NCBI RefSeq assembly: GCF_016595215.1
Contig: NZ_JAENHK010000001.1
Span: 682,001-746,000, forward strand
Direction of reading: 5' to 3'
DNA: 64,000 nucleotides
DNA from: Chryseobacterium paridis
GTDB taxonomy: Bacteria > Bacteroidota > Bacteroidia > Flavobacteriales > Weeksellaceae
Below the pieces are notes generated by a model. It saw only the letters and a program-made list of their open reading frames with translations. It was not told the DNA's origin and made no database searches. The position numbers and the translations under genes were made by a program. Position 1 is the first letter of the stretch, and every line of letters starts with the position of its first letter. Of this stretch, positions 9,553-18,036 are shown piece after piece.

Positions 9553-9590
9553 TAAGGAAATAAATCTATATAAAGTTTAATACAAGAACT

Positions 9591-10025
9591 ATGAAAAGAA
9601 AAATTGCGATCGCAGCGGATCACGCAGGCTTCGAATATAAAGAGATTGTTAAAAACCATTTTTCAGAACAATTTGATATTCAAGATTTTGGAACGTTTTC
9701 CACAGACAGTGTGGATTATCCTGACTTTGTACACCCTGCAGCAACTTCCGTAGAAAATGGGGAAAACGAATTAGGGATCCTGATCTGTGGAAGTGGAAAT
9801 GGTGTACAGATTACTGCTAACAAGCATCAGAAGATCCGTTGTGCTCTTTGTTGGATGCCGGAGATTGCGTCGTTGGCAAGACAACATAATGATGCCAATA
9901 TGATTTCGATGCCAGCGAGATTCATATCAAAAGAATTAGCAATTGAAATTGTCGAAAGATTTCTCTCTACTAATTTTGAAGGTGGCAGACACCAGACAAG
10001 AGTTGATAAAATAGCATTTTGCTAA
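9591..10025 (+). CDS. rpiB: Ribose-5-phosphate isomerase B (RpiB/LacAB family)
   Basis: 144 residues, normal for RpiB, which interconverts ribose 5-phosphate and ribulose 5-phosphate in the pentose phosphate pathway. The N-terminal IAADHAGFEYK includes the substrate-binding Asp10-His11. The active-site loop is CGSGNG with Cys66, the catalytic base of RpiB enzymes. It is monocistronic, with a -7 box upstream and a strong hairpin just downstream. Confidence 0.95.
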   Translation: MKRKIAIAADHAGFEYKEIVKNHFSEQFDIQDFGTFSTDSVDYPDFVHPAATSVENGENELGILICGSGNGVQITANKHQKIRCALCWMPEIASLARQHNDANMISMPARFISKELAIEIVERFLSTNFEGGRHQTRVDKIAFC

Positions 10026-10035
10026 AAAAAATATA

Positions 10036-10069
10036 AAGGCTTGTAAATCAAATTACAAGCCTTATTTAT
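10036..10069 (+). terminator. Terminator after rpiB
   Basis: Eleven-base arms AAGGCTTGTAA / TTACAAGCCTT with a short loop, followed by TATTTATTTT, 11 bases after the stop. Confidence 0.85.
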
Positions 10070-10280
10070 TTTAAATTACTTATCTTTGTGCCAATAAATA
10101 GAAACATATTCTATATTCTTCTTCAAGAACCTACACTGTTCATATTAAATATATTTATAATAGGTTTTTTCCCCTCTTCTCCTTTTTTGTATTAAATTTA
10201 TACGAACTAAAGCTCCCATTATTAAAAGATTGGAAGAAAAAATGATACAATTTAATTAAAGGGACGATATTGAAATTTGA

Positions 10281-11051
10281 ATGAAAGTAAAGTTATTTAT
10301 AGTATTATTATTTACAATAAACTTTTTCCATGCCCAGGATATAGATAATGATGGAGTTTTAGATGAAGATGATGCCTGTCCAACCGTCTTTGGTTATGCC
10401 TCTGATATTCCTTCAAAAAATGGGTGTATGAAACAAGATTGTAAAAAACTGGAAGAAGAAAGACAAGCAAGGTTAAAAATATTTCAGGATGAATCAAAAC
10501 ATGTTGACTATAATAAATTAGTAGAAAAAATAATAGATGATATAGATTTGAAATTATTTACTTCTGATAATGTAATAATCTTTAATAAAATTACAACCCT
10601 TACTTGTGGAACAGGAAGTGCATATTATTGCCCGGTTAATTATAATTTTGAATCACCCGTTTTTTCGACAGATGATTTACTGACCGAAGAGACAAGTAAA
10701 AAACTATATAATAAGATCCCAAAAAATATAATTTTTGCAAAACGAATTTTTGGAGAAGCAGCTGGAATAGAATTTGAAAATGAACCTATACTGAATAATA
10801 TAAGTAAAAAAGTCAAAATTTTTTATGGAATTGAAAAGGATGCTATTATATATCCCAAACATAAAAAAATACAAACAAAAATAAATAGATATAATGGTTT
10901 ACTCTTAAGTATCATCAAGAATGATTTTGAAAATAAAGTTGAAGTAAGAAAAGTATATACTGATTCTGATTTTAGAAATATTAAAACTTTTTTAAATACA
11001 TATCAATACATTGACAATCATTGGATACTGATAGAAACAAAAACAAGATAA
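10281..11051 (+). CDS. Secreted protein with one thrombospondin-3-like calcium motif, function unknown
   Basis: 256 residues with a signal peptide (MKVKLFIVLLFTINFFHAQ). Residues 20-35 read DIDNDGVLDEDDACP, a single DxDxDG-type calcium-binding repeat as in thrombospondin-3 and OmpA-associated repeats, followed by a short Cys-containing loop (NGCMKQDCKK). The rest is charged, Lys/Ile/Asn-rich and unfamiliar. It is more AT-rich than the neighbouring housekeeping genes. rnr starts 12 bases after the stop, so the two may share a transcript. No function is assigned. Confidence 0.7.
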   Translation: MKVKLFIVLLFTINFFHAQDIDNDGVLDEDDACPTVFGYASDIPSKNGCMKQDCKKLEEERQARLKIFQDESKHVDYNKLVEKIIDDIDLKLFTSDNVIIFNKITTLTCGTGSAYYCPVNYNFESPVFSTDDLLTEETSKKLYNKIPKNIIFAKRIFGEAAGIEFENEPILNNISKKVKIFYGIEKDAIIYPKHKKIQTKINRYNGLLLSIIKNDFENKVEVRKVYTDSDFRNIKTFLNTYQYIDNHWILIETKTR

Positions 11052-11062
11052 AGAAAATTAAA

Positions 11063-13216
11063 ATGTCAAAAAAAAGAAAATATATAAGTCAAAAAAATGA
11101 CCATAAATTAATGGAGATTGGAAGATTGATCCTGAGATTTATGAACGAAAATTCATCAAAGATCTATAACTATAAGCAGATCGCTGATGGAATTGATTAC
11201 AAAAACCCAAGACAAAGGGAAATGGTAATCCAGGCTTTACATAAGCTACAATCTTCAGAAAAAATTAAAGAAACTGATAAAGGAAAATACATTATCAATT
11301 TAAATATTGCAGGAACATTAACCGGAGTTATTGATTTTAACCAGTCCGGAAATGCTTATGTAAATGTAGAGGGAATGGAAGATGATATTTTTATCCATTC
11401 AAAAAATGTGAAGGATGCTTTACAAGGCGATAAAGTGTTAATAGTAACCTATACTTATAAAGGAAAAAAACTGGAAGGTTCTGTTTTAGAAGTTTTGGAA
11501 AGAACACGAACAGAATTTGTAGGTACTTTGCAAGTGGTTACTCATAAAGATTTCGGATTTGTTGTTTGCGATAAAAAAACGATCAATACAGATATTTTTA
11601 TTCCAAAAGGAAAATTTGGAGGAGCCGAAGATGGTGATAAGGTTGTTGTAAAAATGACAGAATGGAAACCAGGTGATAAAAATCCGGAAGGAGAAATCAT
11701 CAAAGTTCTGGGATCTCCTGGAGAACATGAAACTGAGATCCACTCTATTTTAGCAGAATATGGTCTGCCATATGAGTTTCCGGAAGAAGTGGAAAAAGAT
11801 GCAGATAAGATCAACAGAGAAATTACGGATGATGAAGTTGCCAAACGCCGTGATATGCGTAATGTCTGCACATTTACAATTGACCCTAAAGATGCAAAGG
11901 ATTTTGATGATGCACTATCAATCCAAAAATTAAAAAATGGGAACTGGGAGATTGGTGTTCACATCGCTGACGTTTCTCATTATGTAGTTCCGGGAACTAT
12001 TTTGGATGATGAAGCTTACCAGAGAGCAACTTCAGTGTACTTGGTGGATCGTGTAGTTCCTATGTTACCAGAAGTTTTAAGTAATGATGTTTGTTCGCTT
12101 CGCCCGAATGAAGATAAATATACTTTCTCAGCTGTTTTTGAACTAAATGATAATGCAGAAATTCAGAAACAATGGTTTGGTAGAACAGTTATTCATTCTG
12201 ATAGAAGGTTTACCTATGAGGAAGCTCAAGAGCGTATTGAAACTCAACAGGGAGATCTGACTGAGGAGATTTTGGTACTGGACAAGCTTGCTAAAATAAT
12301 GCGTGACGAACGTATTAAAAATGGGGCTATTACTTTTGACAGAAGTGAAGTAAGATTTAATCTGGATGAAAATAATCAGCCAATAGGTGTTTACTTCAAG
12401 ATCAGTAAGGATTCTAACCATTTGATTGAAGAATTTATGCTTCTGGCTAACAAGAAAGTGTCAGAATTTGTATCATTAACTAATAAAGGAAATGTTTCTA
12501 ATAATACATTTATCTATAGAGTTCATGATGATCCGGATCCAGCAAAATTAGAAGCATTAAGAGATTTTGTATCTACTTTTGGATACCAGATGAACCTTGC
12601 CAATACGAAAAAAGTTGCAGAATCTTTAAATAAATTATTGCACGATGTAAAAGGAAAAGGAGAAGAAAATATGATCGAAACTCTGGCTATGAGAAGTATG
12701 AGCAAAGCGGTCTACTCTACTGAACCTATAGGACATTATGGGTTAGGATTTGAATATTATTCTCACTTCACCTCTCCTATTCGTCGTTACCCGGATTTAC
12801 TTGCGCACAGATTACTTCAACATTATCTGGATGGAGGAAAATCTCCGGATAGAAATGAATTAGAAGAAAAAGCAAAACATTGCAGTGCTATGGAAAGGCT
12901 TGCCGCTGATGCAGAAAGAGATTCTATCAAATTTATGCAAGTGAAATTCATGGAAAAACACCTTGGAGAAAATTTCACAGGAGTAATTTCCGGAGTAGCA
13001 GAATTTGGTTTCTGGGTAGAAATCCCTGAAAATGGTGCAGAAGGATTGATCAAATTAAGAGATCTTGTGGATGATTCTTATATGTATGATAAAGCAACTC
13101 ATGCTGTATATGGCTCAAGAACAGGTAAAAAATATCAATTGGGAGATCAGGTTCGGATCAAAGTAGTGAAAGCTAACTTAATTCAGAAACAACTGGATTT
13201 CAAGATTGTTGAATAA
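11063..13216 (+). CDS. rnr: Ribonuclease R
   Basis: 717 residues from the ATG at 11063. The frame also has an upstream ATG at 11021, but that lies inside the preceding gene, and the MSKKRKY start is more typical. Domains in order: N-terminal winged helix (about 15-75), two cold-shock/OB domains (about 80-225), the RNB catalytic domain and a C-terminal S1 domain (about 630-710). The RNB metal-binding motif DPKDAKDFDD lies at 274-283 and is complete. RNase R is a processive 3'-5' exoribonuclease that degrades structured RNA and takes part in RNA quality control. Confidence 0.95.
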   Translation: MSKKRKYISQKNDHKLMEIGRLILRFMNENSSKIYNYKQIADGIDYKNPRQREMVIQALHKLQSSEKIKETDKGKYIINLNIAGTLTGVIDFNQSGNAYVNVEGMEDDIFIHSKNVKDALQGDKVLIVTYTYKGKKLEGSVLEVLERTRTEFVGTLQVVTHKDFGFVVCDKKTINTDIFIPKGKFGGAEDGDKVVVKMTEWKPGDKNPEGEIIKVLGSPGEHETEIHSILAEYGLPYEFPEEVEKDADKINREITDDEVAKRRDMRNVCTFTIDPKDAKDFDDALSIQKLKNGNWEIGVHIADVSHYVVPGTILDDEAYQRATSVYLVDRVVPMLPEVLSNDVCSLRPNEDKYTFSAVFELNDNAEIQKQWFGRTVIHSDRRFTYEEAQERIETQQGDLTEEILVLDKLAKIMRDERIKNGAITFDRSEVRFNLDENNQPIGVYFKISKDSNHLIEEFMLLANKKVSEFVSLTNKGNVSNNTFIYRVHDDPDPAKLEALRDFVSTFGYQMNLANTKKVAESLNKLLHDVKGKGEENMIETLAMRSMSKAVYSTEPIGHYGLGFEYYSHFTSPIRRYPDLLAHRLLQHYLDGGKSPDRNELEEKAKHCSAMERLAADAERDSIKFMQVKFMEKHLGENFTGVISGVAEFGFWVEIPENGAEGLIKLRDLVDDSYMYDKATHAVYGSRTGKKYQLGDQVRIKVVKANLIQKQLDFKIVE

Positions 13217-13239
13217 TTAAATCATAAAGTTTAAATTTG
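13209..13239 (+). promoter_or_regulatory. Promoter: TTG, 20 bases, TAAATTTG
   Basis: TTG at 13209-13211 and TAAATTTG at 13232-13239, 20 bases apart, which fits the Bacteroidota sigma factor consensus. It overlaps the rnr stop and serves the exporter gene at 13283. Confidence 0.65.
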
Positions 13240-13282
13240 TACAAAATGAGATGGATTTTTTTCCATTTTAAAGCCACATTAA

Positions 13283-13969
13283 ATGTTTGAACTTGTACTT
13301 TCTGCTGTCATATTAGGATTCATGTTAAGCCTGGTTTTCATAGGACCTATTTTTTTCCTTTTAATTGAAACCAGCTTCTCGCGAGGCCCCCGACATGCTT
13401 TAGCGCTTGATCTCGGTGTAATTACAGCAGATCTACTTTGTATTGTTGCTGCTTATTATGCGAGTGCAGATTTAGTTAGTTTAATAGATAAGCATCCAGG
13501 ATTTTACAGAATTACGTCCATTCTTATTTTTGTATACGGGATCGTTATGCTGGTTACTAAGACCAAGATGCATATGCCAGGAGAGGAAAGAATCATTAAT
13601 CAAAATTATTTTAAAACTTTTATTAATGGTTTTTTCTTTAATCTTTTGAATGTAGGTGTTATTCTTTTCTGGCTGGTAACCGTAATTTCCGTTAGAAATC
13701 AATATCCGGATATCAGTAATTTTATTCTTTATATAGGTTTAGTAATCGGGACTTATCTCTGTATTGATCTCGCCAAAATATTTCTTGCCAAGCAATTCCA
13801 TGATAGATTAACGCAGACTTTAGCTAATAAAATCAGACGGGTTGTTGGATGTATCCTCATCATTTTTAGTTTCTTTATCTTTTTACAGAGCTTTAAAAAA
13901 TTCAATCAGTTTGATAAAAGGCTGGAAGAGGCAGAGAAAAAAGAAGTCAAATTTCAAAAAAACAAATGA
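13283..13969 (+). CDS. LysE/RhtB family amino-acid exporter-like membrane protein
   Basis: 228 residues with about six hydrophobic segments. The N-terminus shows the LysE-family pattern: SLVFIGPIFFLLIETSFSRGPRHALALDLGV, where Gly-Pro in the first helix and a conserved loop precede helix 2. Family members export amino acids or related small molecules using the proton motive force; the substrate here is unknown. The C-terminal 25 residues are a charged cytoplasmic tail. The stop overlaps the next start by 4 bases (ATGA), so translation is coupled to the LD-carboxypeptidase. That pairing hints at export or recycling of peptidoglycan amino acids, which is inference. Confidence 0.82.
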   Translation: MFELVLSAVILGFMLSLVFIGPIFFLLIETSFSRGPRHALALDLGVITADLLCIVAAYYASADLVSLIDKHPGFYRITSILIFVYGIVMLVTKTKMHMPGEERIINQNYFKTFINGFFFNLLNVGVILFWLVTVISVRNQYPDISNFILYIGLVIGTYLCIDLAKIFLAKQFHDRLTQTLANKIRRVVGCILIIFSFFIFLQSFKKFNQFDKRLEEAEKKEVKFQKNK

Positions 13970-14895
13970 AAAAAAAGGTCTTTCCCAAATCCCTTAAAAA
14001 AGGGGATAAAATAGCTATTATTTCTCCTGCAGGAGCTGTTGATGAAACCCAACTTGAAAAAGGGATTTCAATGATAAAAGAAAAAGGATTTGAACCTGTT
14101 TTAGGGGAAAATCTTTATACCAAATTTTCCAATGGTTATAATTATGCAGGAACAGAAAAGGAAAGGTTACAAGACATCAATTGGGCATTCAATGATTCTG
14201 GTATTTCTGCAATCTGGGCTTCCAGAGGAGGATACGGTTGTCAGCATCTTATTCAGCATATAAAACTTACACAGTTTTTAAAAGATCCAAAATGGTATAT
14301 CGGTTATTCAGATAATACAGTAATCCAAAGTTTTTTACTGAAAAAAGGATTTGTATCTATTCATGGCCAGACAATTAAAACGTCCAGTTTTGGAGTCACA
14401 GAAGAAAGCTATGATTTGGTTTTTGATGTTCTTAAAGGAAAAGCTCCTAAATATAACTTACAGACCAATCAATTGAATAGACAAGGCAATATTGAAGGCG
14501 AATTGATTGGAGGAAATTTAGCTCTGATTTATGCGCTTTTAGGTACTCCCTACTCTTTTGATTTTAAAGATAAAATATTATTCATTGAGGATATTGGTGA
14601 AAATTATTATGCCTTGGATCGAATGATTATGAGTTTGGAATTGGCCGGAGTTTTCAAAAAAATCAAAGCACTGGTCGTAGGTGGAATGACCAATATGGGT
14701 GATGAAAAGGAGAATAAAAATTATGAGGAAAGCTTTGATGGATTTGCCTATCAATTGATTTCAGAACGAATTGCAAAATATAAATTCCCTGTGGTTTTTG
14801 GTTTTCCGAACGGACATATCAAAGACAACAGACCTTTGATTATTGGAGGAACTGTGAAATTAAAGATTGAGAATAAGGTAAAGATTGAGTTTTAG
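13966..14895 (+). CDS. LD-carboxypeptidase (peptidase family S66)
   Basis: 309 residues. S66 enzymes such as LdcA remove the terminal D-alanine from muropeptides in the cytoplasm during cell-wall recycling; the relative MccF cleaves microcin C. All three catalytic positions are visible: Ser115 in GYSDN, Glu208 in FIEDIGE and His284 in NGHIKDNRP. Ser115 sits in the same numbered position as in characterised LdcA. The gene overlaps the LysE-like exporter by 4 bases. A PQQ-repeat lipoprotein gene converges from the other side with only 5 bases between stops. Confidence 0.92.
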   Translation: MKKKVFPKSLKKGDKIAIISPAGAVDETQLEKGISMIKEKGFEPVLGENLYTKFSNGYNYAGTEKERLQDINWAFNDSGISAIWASRGGYGCQHLIQHIKLTQFLKDPKWYIGYSDNTVIQSFLLKKGFVSIHGQTIKTSSFGVTEESYDLVFDVLKGKAPKYNLQTNQLNRQGNIEGELIGGNLALIYALLGTPYSFDFKDKILFIEDIGENYYALDRMIMSLELAGVFKKIKALVVGGMTNMGDEKENKNYEESFDGFAYQLISERIAKYKFPVVFGFPNGHIKDNRPLIIGGTVKLKIENKVKIEF

Positions 14896-14900
14896 TAAAA

Positions 14901-16013
14901 TTAATTCCTACCTCCGGATTTACTTGGATAAACTAAGTTTCCATCTTTATTAATTATTACAGGAGCTGAAGTAGTGGTTGAGTTTATTGGATATTTCCAT
15001 CTCTCTGTACCATCATTTTCGGATAAAGCATATATATAATTTGAACCACCGCCGCCAATAAAAACTGTTGCATTCGTAGCGACAGCTTCTGCACTATTAG
15101 AATAAATTGTTTTTTGCCATTTTATATTCCCATTCTGTTTATCTATAACAATGATATTTCCCGAACTGGAATTTACAAAAACATAGTTTTCATTAACATA
15201 TGGGCTACTAGAATAACTAGTTGAATAAGATTGCCACACAATATTTCCTGTTAAAGCATCTATTTTGTATAATGAATTTTTATCAGTAGTATATAAATAC
15301 CCATCCAAAATTGTAGGGGAAGAATTCTCGATAGAGCTACCTAGTTGCTTTTCCCAAATCAATTCTCCTGTAAGTTTATTAATATTGTAAATATTACCAT
15401 TTCTGTTTCCAATATAGAGATTATTCTGAACTATGGAAGCTGAAGAAGAATTAAAAATATCACCAGCATAATATTTCCATTTTAGGTTTCCATTATTCTG
15501 ATCCAAGGCATAGATATTACCATCATCACTAGCAAAATATACAATATCTTCAGATACCGTCGGACTAGAACTAACATTAAACCCAGTAGAATACTTCCAC
15601 TTTAATTCTCCGGTTGTAGCATTTACTGCATAGAAATTATCATCATCACTACCAAAAAAAACAGTGTTATTAGAAACAAAAACGCTTGATTCTATTGATT
15701 CATTTGTTTTAAATTTCCATATTAAATTTCCACTAGTTGCATCTAGAGCATATAAATATTTGTCTGTACAGCCAACATATAACACGTTATTACTATAAAA
15801 AGCAGTACTGTATTGAAAAGTTCCATTAGTAACTGAAAAAGACCACTTTAACTGACCAGTTCCAGAATCAAGAGCATAATATTTATTTATTCCACCAATG
15901 AACATTATATTTTTAGGATTATTATTTGTTGGGGTTTCAACAATATCATCAGATGAAGAACAACCAATAAAACATATTGATACAGCAAAAGAAAAAAGTA
16001 ATTTAAATTTCAT
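14901..16013 (-). CDS. PQQ-like beta-propeller repeat lipoprotein
   Basis: 370 residues from the ATG at 16013; a further upstream start in the frame would add an unlikely MYFCAYFFKP leader. The signal peptide ends in a lipobox (CFIGC), and the following SSSDD is acidic like a surface-export signal. The mature part is a run of about eight BamB/PQQ-type blades with repeating phrases such as YALDATSGNLIWKF, YAVNATTGELKWKY and YALDQNNGNLKWKY. It probably forms an eight-bladed propeller used as a binding scaffold; no enzymatic residues are claimed. It is monocistronic and divergent from yraN. Confidence 0.87.
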   Translation of the reverse strand: MKFKLLFSFAVSICFIGCSSSDDIVETPTNNNPKNIMFIGGINKYYALDSGTGQLKWSFSVTNGTFQYSTAFYSNNVLYVGCTDKYLYALDATSGNLIWKFKTNESIESSVFVSNNTVFFGSDDDNFYAVNATTGELKWKYSTGFNVSSSPTVSEDIVYFASDDGNIYALDQNNGNLKWKYYAGDIFNSSSASIVQNNLYIGNRNGNIYNINKLTGELIWEKQLGSSIENSSPTILDGYLYTTDKNSLYKIDALTGNIVWQSYSTSYSSSPYVNENYVFVNSSSGNIIVIDKQNGNIKWQKTIYSNSAEAVATNATVFIGGGGSNYIYALSENDGTERWKYPINSTTTSAPVIINKDGNLVYPSKSGGRN

Positions 16014-16032
16014 AGGTTTGAAAAAATAAGCG

Positions 16033-16040
16033 CAAAAATA
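16033..16040 (-). promoter_or_regulatory. -7 element for the beta-propeller lipoprotein gene
   Basis: TATTTTTG on the minus strand, 19 bases upstream of the ATG at 16013, inside the 38-base divergent gap with the YraN gene. Confidence 0.5.
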
Positions 16041-16051
16041 CAAAATTTATT

Positions 16052-16423
16052 ATGGCAACTCACAACGACTTCGGTATCTTAGCAGAAGATTTAGCCGTTG
16101 AATATTTAAGAAAAAATGGGTACAAAATTCTGATAAGAAATTTCCGTTTTCAAAAGGCTGAAATCGATATTATCGCGGAAAAAGATAATTTAATTATTGT
16201 TATTGAAGTAAAAGCTCGTTCTACGGATGCTTTTATGTTACCTCAGGAAGCTGTTACAAAAACAAAAATCAGATCCATCGTTTCTGCAGCAAATCATTAT
16301 TTGGAAGAATTTAACAAAGATAAAGAAGTCCGTTTCGACATTATTTCAGTTATGCCGGATGACAAAGGAAAATTAGTGATTGAACATATAGATGATGCGT
16401 TCGAAGCATTTGACGCCAACTGA
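16052..16423 (+). CDS. YraN/UPF0102 family endonuclease-like protein
   Basis: 123 residues, usual for UPF0102. The restriction-endonuclease-like core motifs are present: Glu12 in the first helix, E-I-D at 37-39 and E-V-K at 52-54, which together form a metal-dependent nuclease site. Family members are widespread, and their cellular role (suggested in DNA recombination or repair) is not settled. It is divergent from the beta-propeller lipoprotein gene. Confidence 0.9.
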   Translation: MATHNDFGILAEDLAVEYLRKNGYKILIRNFRFQKAEIDIIAEKDNLIIVIEVKARSTDAFMLPQEAVTKTKIRSIVSAANHYLEEFNKDKEVRFDIISVMPDDKGKLVIEHIDDAFEAFDAN

Positions 16424-16507
16424 TAGCTAGTGTAACAATGTATCAATTTAGCAGTTTACCAGTGATTTTTTCAACGTTAGATTGTTATGTAAAAAATTAA
16501 AAATCTT

Positions 16508-17257
16508 ATGAAAACGATATTAATTACCGGAGCGACTTCCGGGATTGGAAAATCAACAGCAGAGCTTTTTGCAAAACAAGGAAACAGAGTCATTATCTGT
16601 GGAAGAAGAAGTGAAGTATTAGAATCTGTAAAAACTGAATTATCTGCTTTTACAGAAGTATTCAGTTTACAATTTGATGTAAGTAACCTGGAGCAGGTAG
16701 AAAATGCCATCAACTCCCTTCCTGCAGAATGGAAGAATATTGATGTTCTGATTAATAATGCTGGAAATGCGCATGGTTTAGATCCTCTTTCAGCAGGAAA
16801 AACAGATGATTGGGATTCTATGATTGATGGAAATGTAAAGGGAGTTTTATATGTTGCTAAAATGATTATTCCAGGTATGAAAGAAAGAAATTCCGGACAT
16901 ATCGTTAATTTAAGTTCAGTAGCTGCAAGACAAACCTATATAAATGGTGTTGTATATTGTGCAACTAAAAAAGCTGTGGATGTCATCTCTGAAGGGATGA
17001 GATTAGAACTTACCGAGTTTGGAATTAGAGTGACGAATATCCAGCCTGGTGCTGTGGAAACAGATTTTTCTTTGGTAAGATTTAAAGGAGATAACGAAAG
17101 AGCTTCTACAGTATATGCCGGTTATGAACCTTTAAAAGCCGAAGATATAGCAGATGCAATTGCGTATTGTGTGAATGCTCCAAAGCATGTGAATGTTTCA
17201 GATATGACCATCTACCCTAGCGCACAAAGTGAGCCGAGAACAATCTATAGAAAATAG
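16508..17257 (+). CDS. SDR family NAD(P)-dependent oxidoreductase (YdfG-like)
   Basis: 249 residues. The classical short-chain dehydrogenase motifs are complete: cofactor-binding TGATSGIG (7-14), NNAG (83-86), Ser137 in NLSS, and Tyr150/Lys154 in YCATK. CGRR at 31-34 places arginines after strand 2, which favours NADP(H). The sequence resembles E. coli YdfG, which acts on 3-hydroxy acids such as serine and 3-hydroxypropionate; the exact substrate is inferred. It appears to be a single gene, with tsaB 79 bases downstream behind its own -7 box. Confidence 0.92.
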   Translation: MKTILITGATSGIGKSTAELFAKQGNRVIICGRRSEVLESVKTELSAFTEVFSLQFDVSNLEQVENAINSLPAEWKNIDVLINNAGNAHGLDPLSAGKTDDWDSMIDGNVKGVLYVAKMIIPGMKERNSGHIVNLSSVAARQTYINGVVYCATKKAVDVISEGMRLELTEFGIRVTNIQPGAVETDFSLVRFKGDNERASTVYAGYEPLKAEDIADAIAYCVNAPKHVNVSDMTIYPSAQSEPRTIYRK

Positions 17258-17269
17258 ATTTAAAAGGAT

Positions 17270-17277
17270 TAAATTTG
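17270..17277 (+). promoter_or_regulatory. tsaB -7 promoter element (TAAATTTG)
   Basis: A TAnnTTTG match 59 bases before the tsaB start, shortly after the SDR stop. No -33 TTG at the usual distance. Confidence 0.45.
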
Positions 17278-17336
17278 CAGAGATTCTGTAAAAGTATTTT
17301 TGCCTTTTCGCGAATCTGCAATTAAGCTTACAAAAA

Positions 17337-18017
17337 ATGAAAATATTATATCTCGAGACCTCTTCTAAAAACTGTTCAGTTGCTATTTCAGATGGTGAAA
17401 AGCTGTTATGCTCTTGTGAAGAAGTTTCTGAAAACTATAAACAATCCGAAAGTTTACACACTTTTGTAGAATGGGCATTGGAAGGTGCTGGTATTTCTAT
17501 AAAAGAAATTGAAGCAATTTCCTTAGGGAAAGGCCCCGGATCTTATACAGGATTAAGAATTGGTGCAGCTTCAGCTAAAGGGTTTTGTTATGGATTAAAA
17601 ATTCCGCTCATTGCTGTAAATTCACTTGAAAGTATGATAGAGCCTTTTTTAGGGCAAAACTATGACTTTATAATACCTCTAGTCGACGCAAGAAGGATGG
17701 AGGTTTATACAGCCCTATATGATGGTAATACGGGAAAAGAAATTTCAGCTACAGAGGCTAAGATTCTTGATGAGCAGTCTTTTATAGAATTTGCAGATAA
17801 AAAAGTGATCTTTGTTGGGGATGGTGCTAAAAAAGCAAAAGAGATTTTACAGCTTCCCAATGCTGAGTTTAATGGAGATGTCTACCCTTCTGCGCAGCAT
17901 TTAATAAAGAAAACGCTGAAGAAAATAGAGACACAAGAATTTGAAGATATTGCTTACTTCGAACCCTTTTATTTAAAGGATTTTCACGGAGTAAAGAAAA
18001 AGAAAAGCGAAGATTAA
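17337..18017 (+). CDS. tsaB: tRNA threonylcarbamoyladenosine biosynthesis protein TsaB
   Basis: 226 residues. TsaB is the catalytically inactive ASKHA-fold partner of TsaD, needed for the t6A37 modification of ANN-decoding tRNAs. The N-terminal LYLETSSKNCSVAI and the segment GPGSYTGLRIG (66-76) are diagnostic, followed by PLVDARRMEVYTALY. The stop lies within a long hairpin (18001-18036) that also ends the convergent sprE gene. Confidence 0.95.
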   Translation: MKILYLETSSKNCSVAISDGEKLLCSCEEVSENYKQSESLHTFVEWALEGAGISIKEIEAISLGKGPGSYTGLRIGAASAKGFCYGLKIPLIAVNSLESMIEPFLGQNYDFIIPLVDARRMEVYTALYDGNTGKEISATEAKILDEQSFIEFADKKVIFVGDGAKKAKEILQLPNAEFNGDVYPSAQHLIKKTLKKIETQEFEDIAYFEPFYLKDFHGVKKKKSED

Positions 18018-18036
18018 TCTTCGCTTTTCTTTTTTA
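18001..18036. terminator. Bidirectional terminator shared by tsaB and sprE
   Basis: Fourteen-base arms AGAAAAGCGAAGAT / ATCTTCGCTTTTCT around a two-base centre, followed by T's. It overlaps both stop codons. Confidence 0.85.

Larger units (their letters stand above)
9039..9590. other. Candidate chromosomal replication origin (oriC) between pgk and rpiB
   Basis: A 552-bp AT-rich gap with no coding frame. Three DnaA-box-like sequences cluster at 9476-9506: TTTTCCACA (9476-9484) and TTATTCACA (9486-9494), each one base from the E. coli consensus TTATCCACA, and the weaker CTTTTCACA (9498-9506). Two-mismatch boxes lie at 9265-9273 (TAATTCACA), 9404-9412 (minus strand) and 9208-9216 (minus strand). 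A 9-base inverted repeat, CAACACTCA / TGAGTGTTG, spans 9134-9200. The parS sites lie 4-6 kb away, and hand counts of G and C suggest a skew change across the gap. The origin assignment is inference. Confidence 0.6.
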
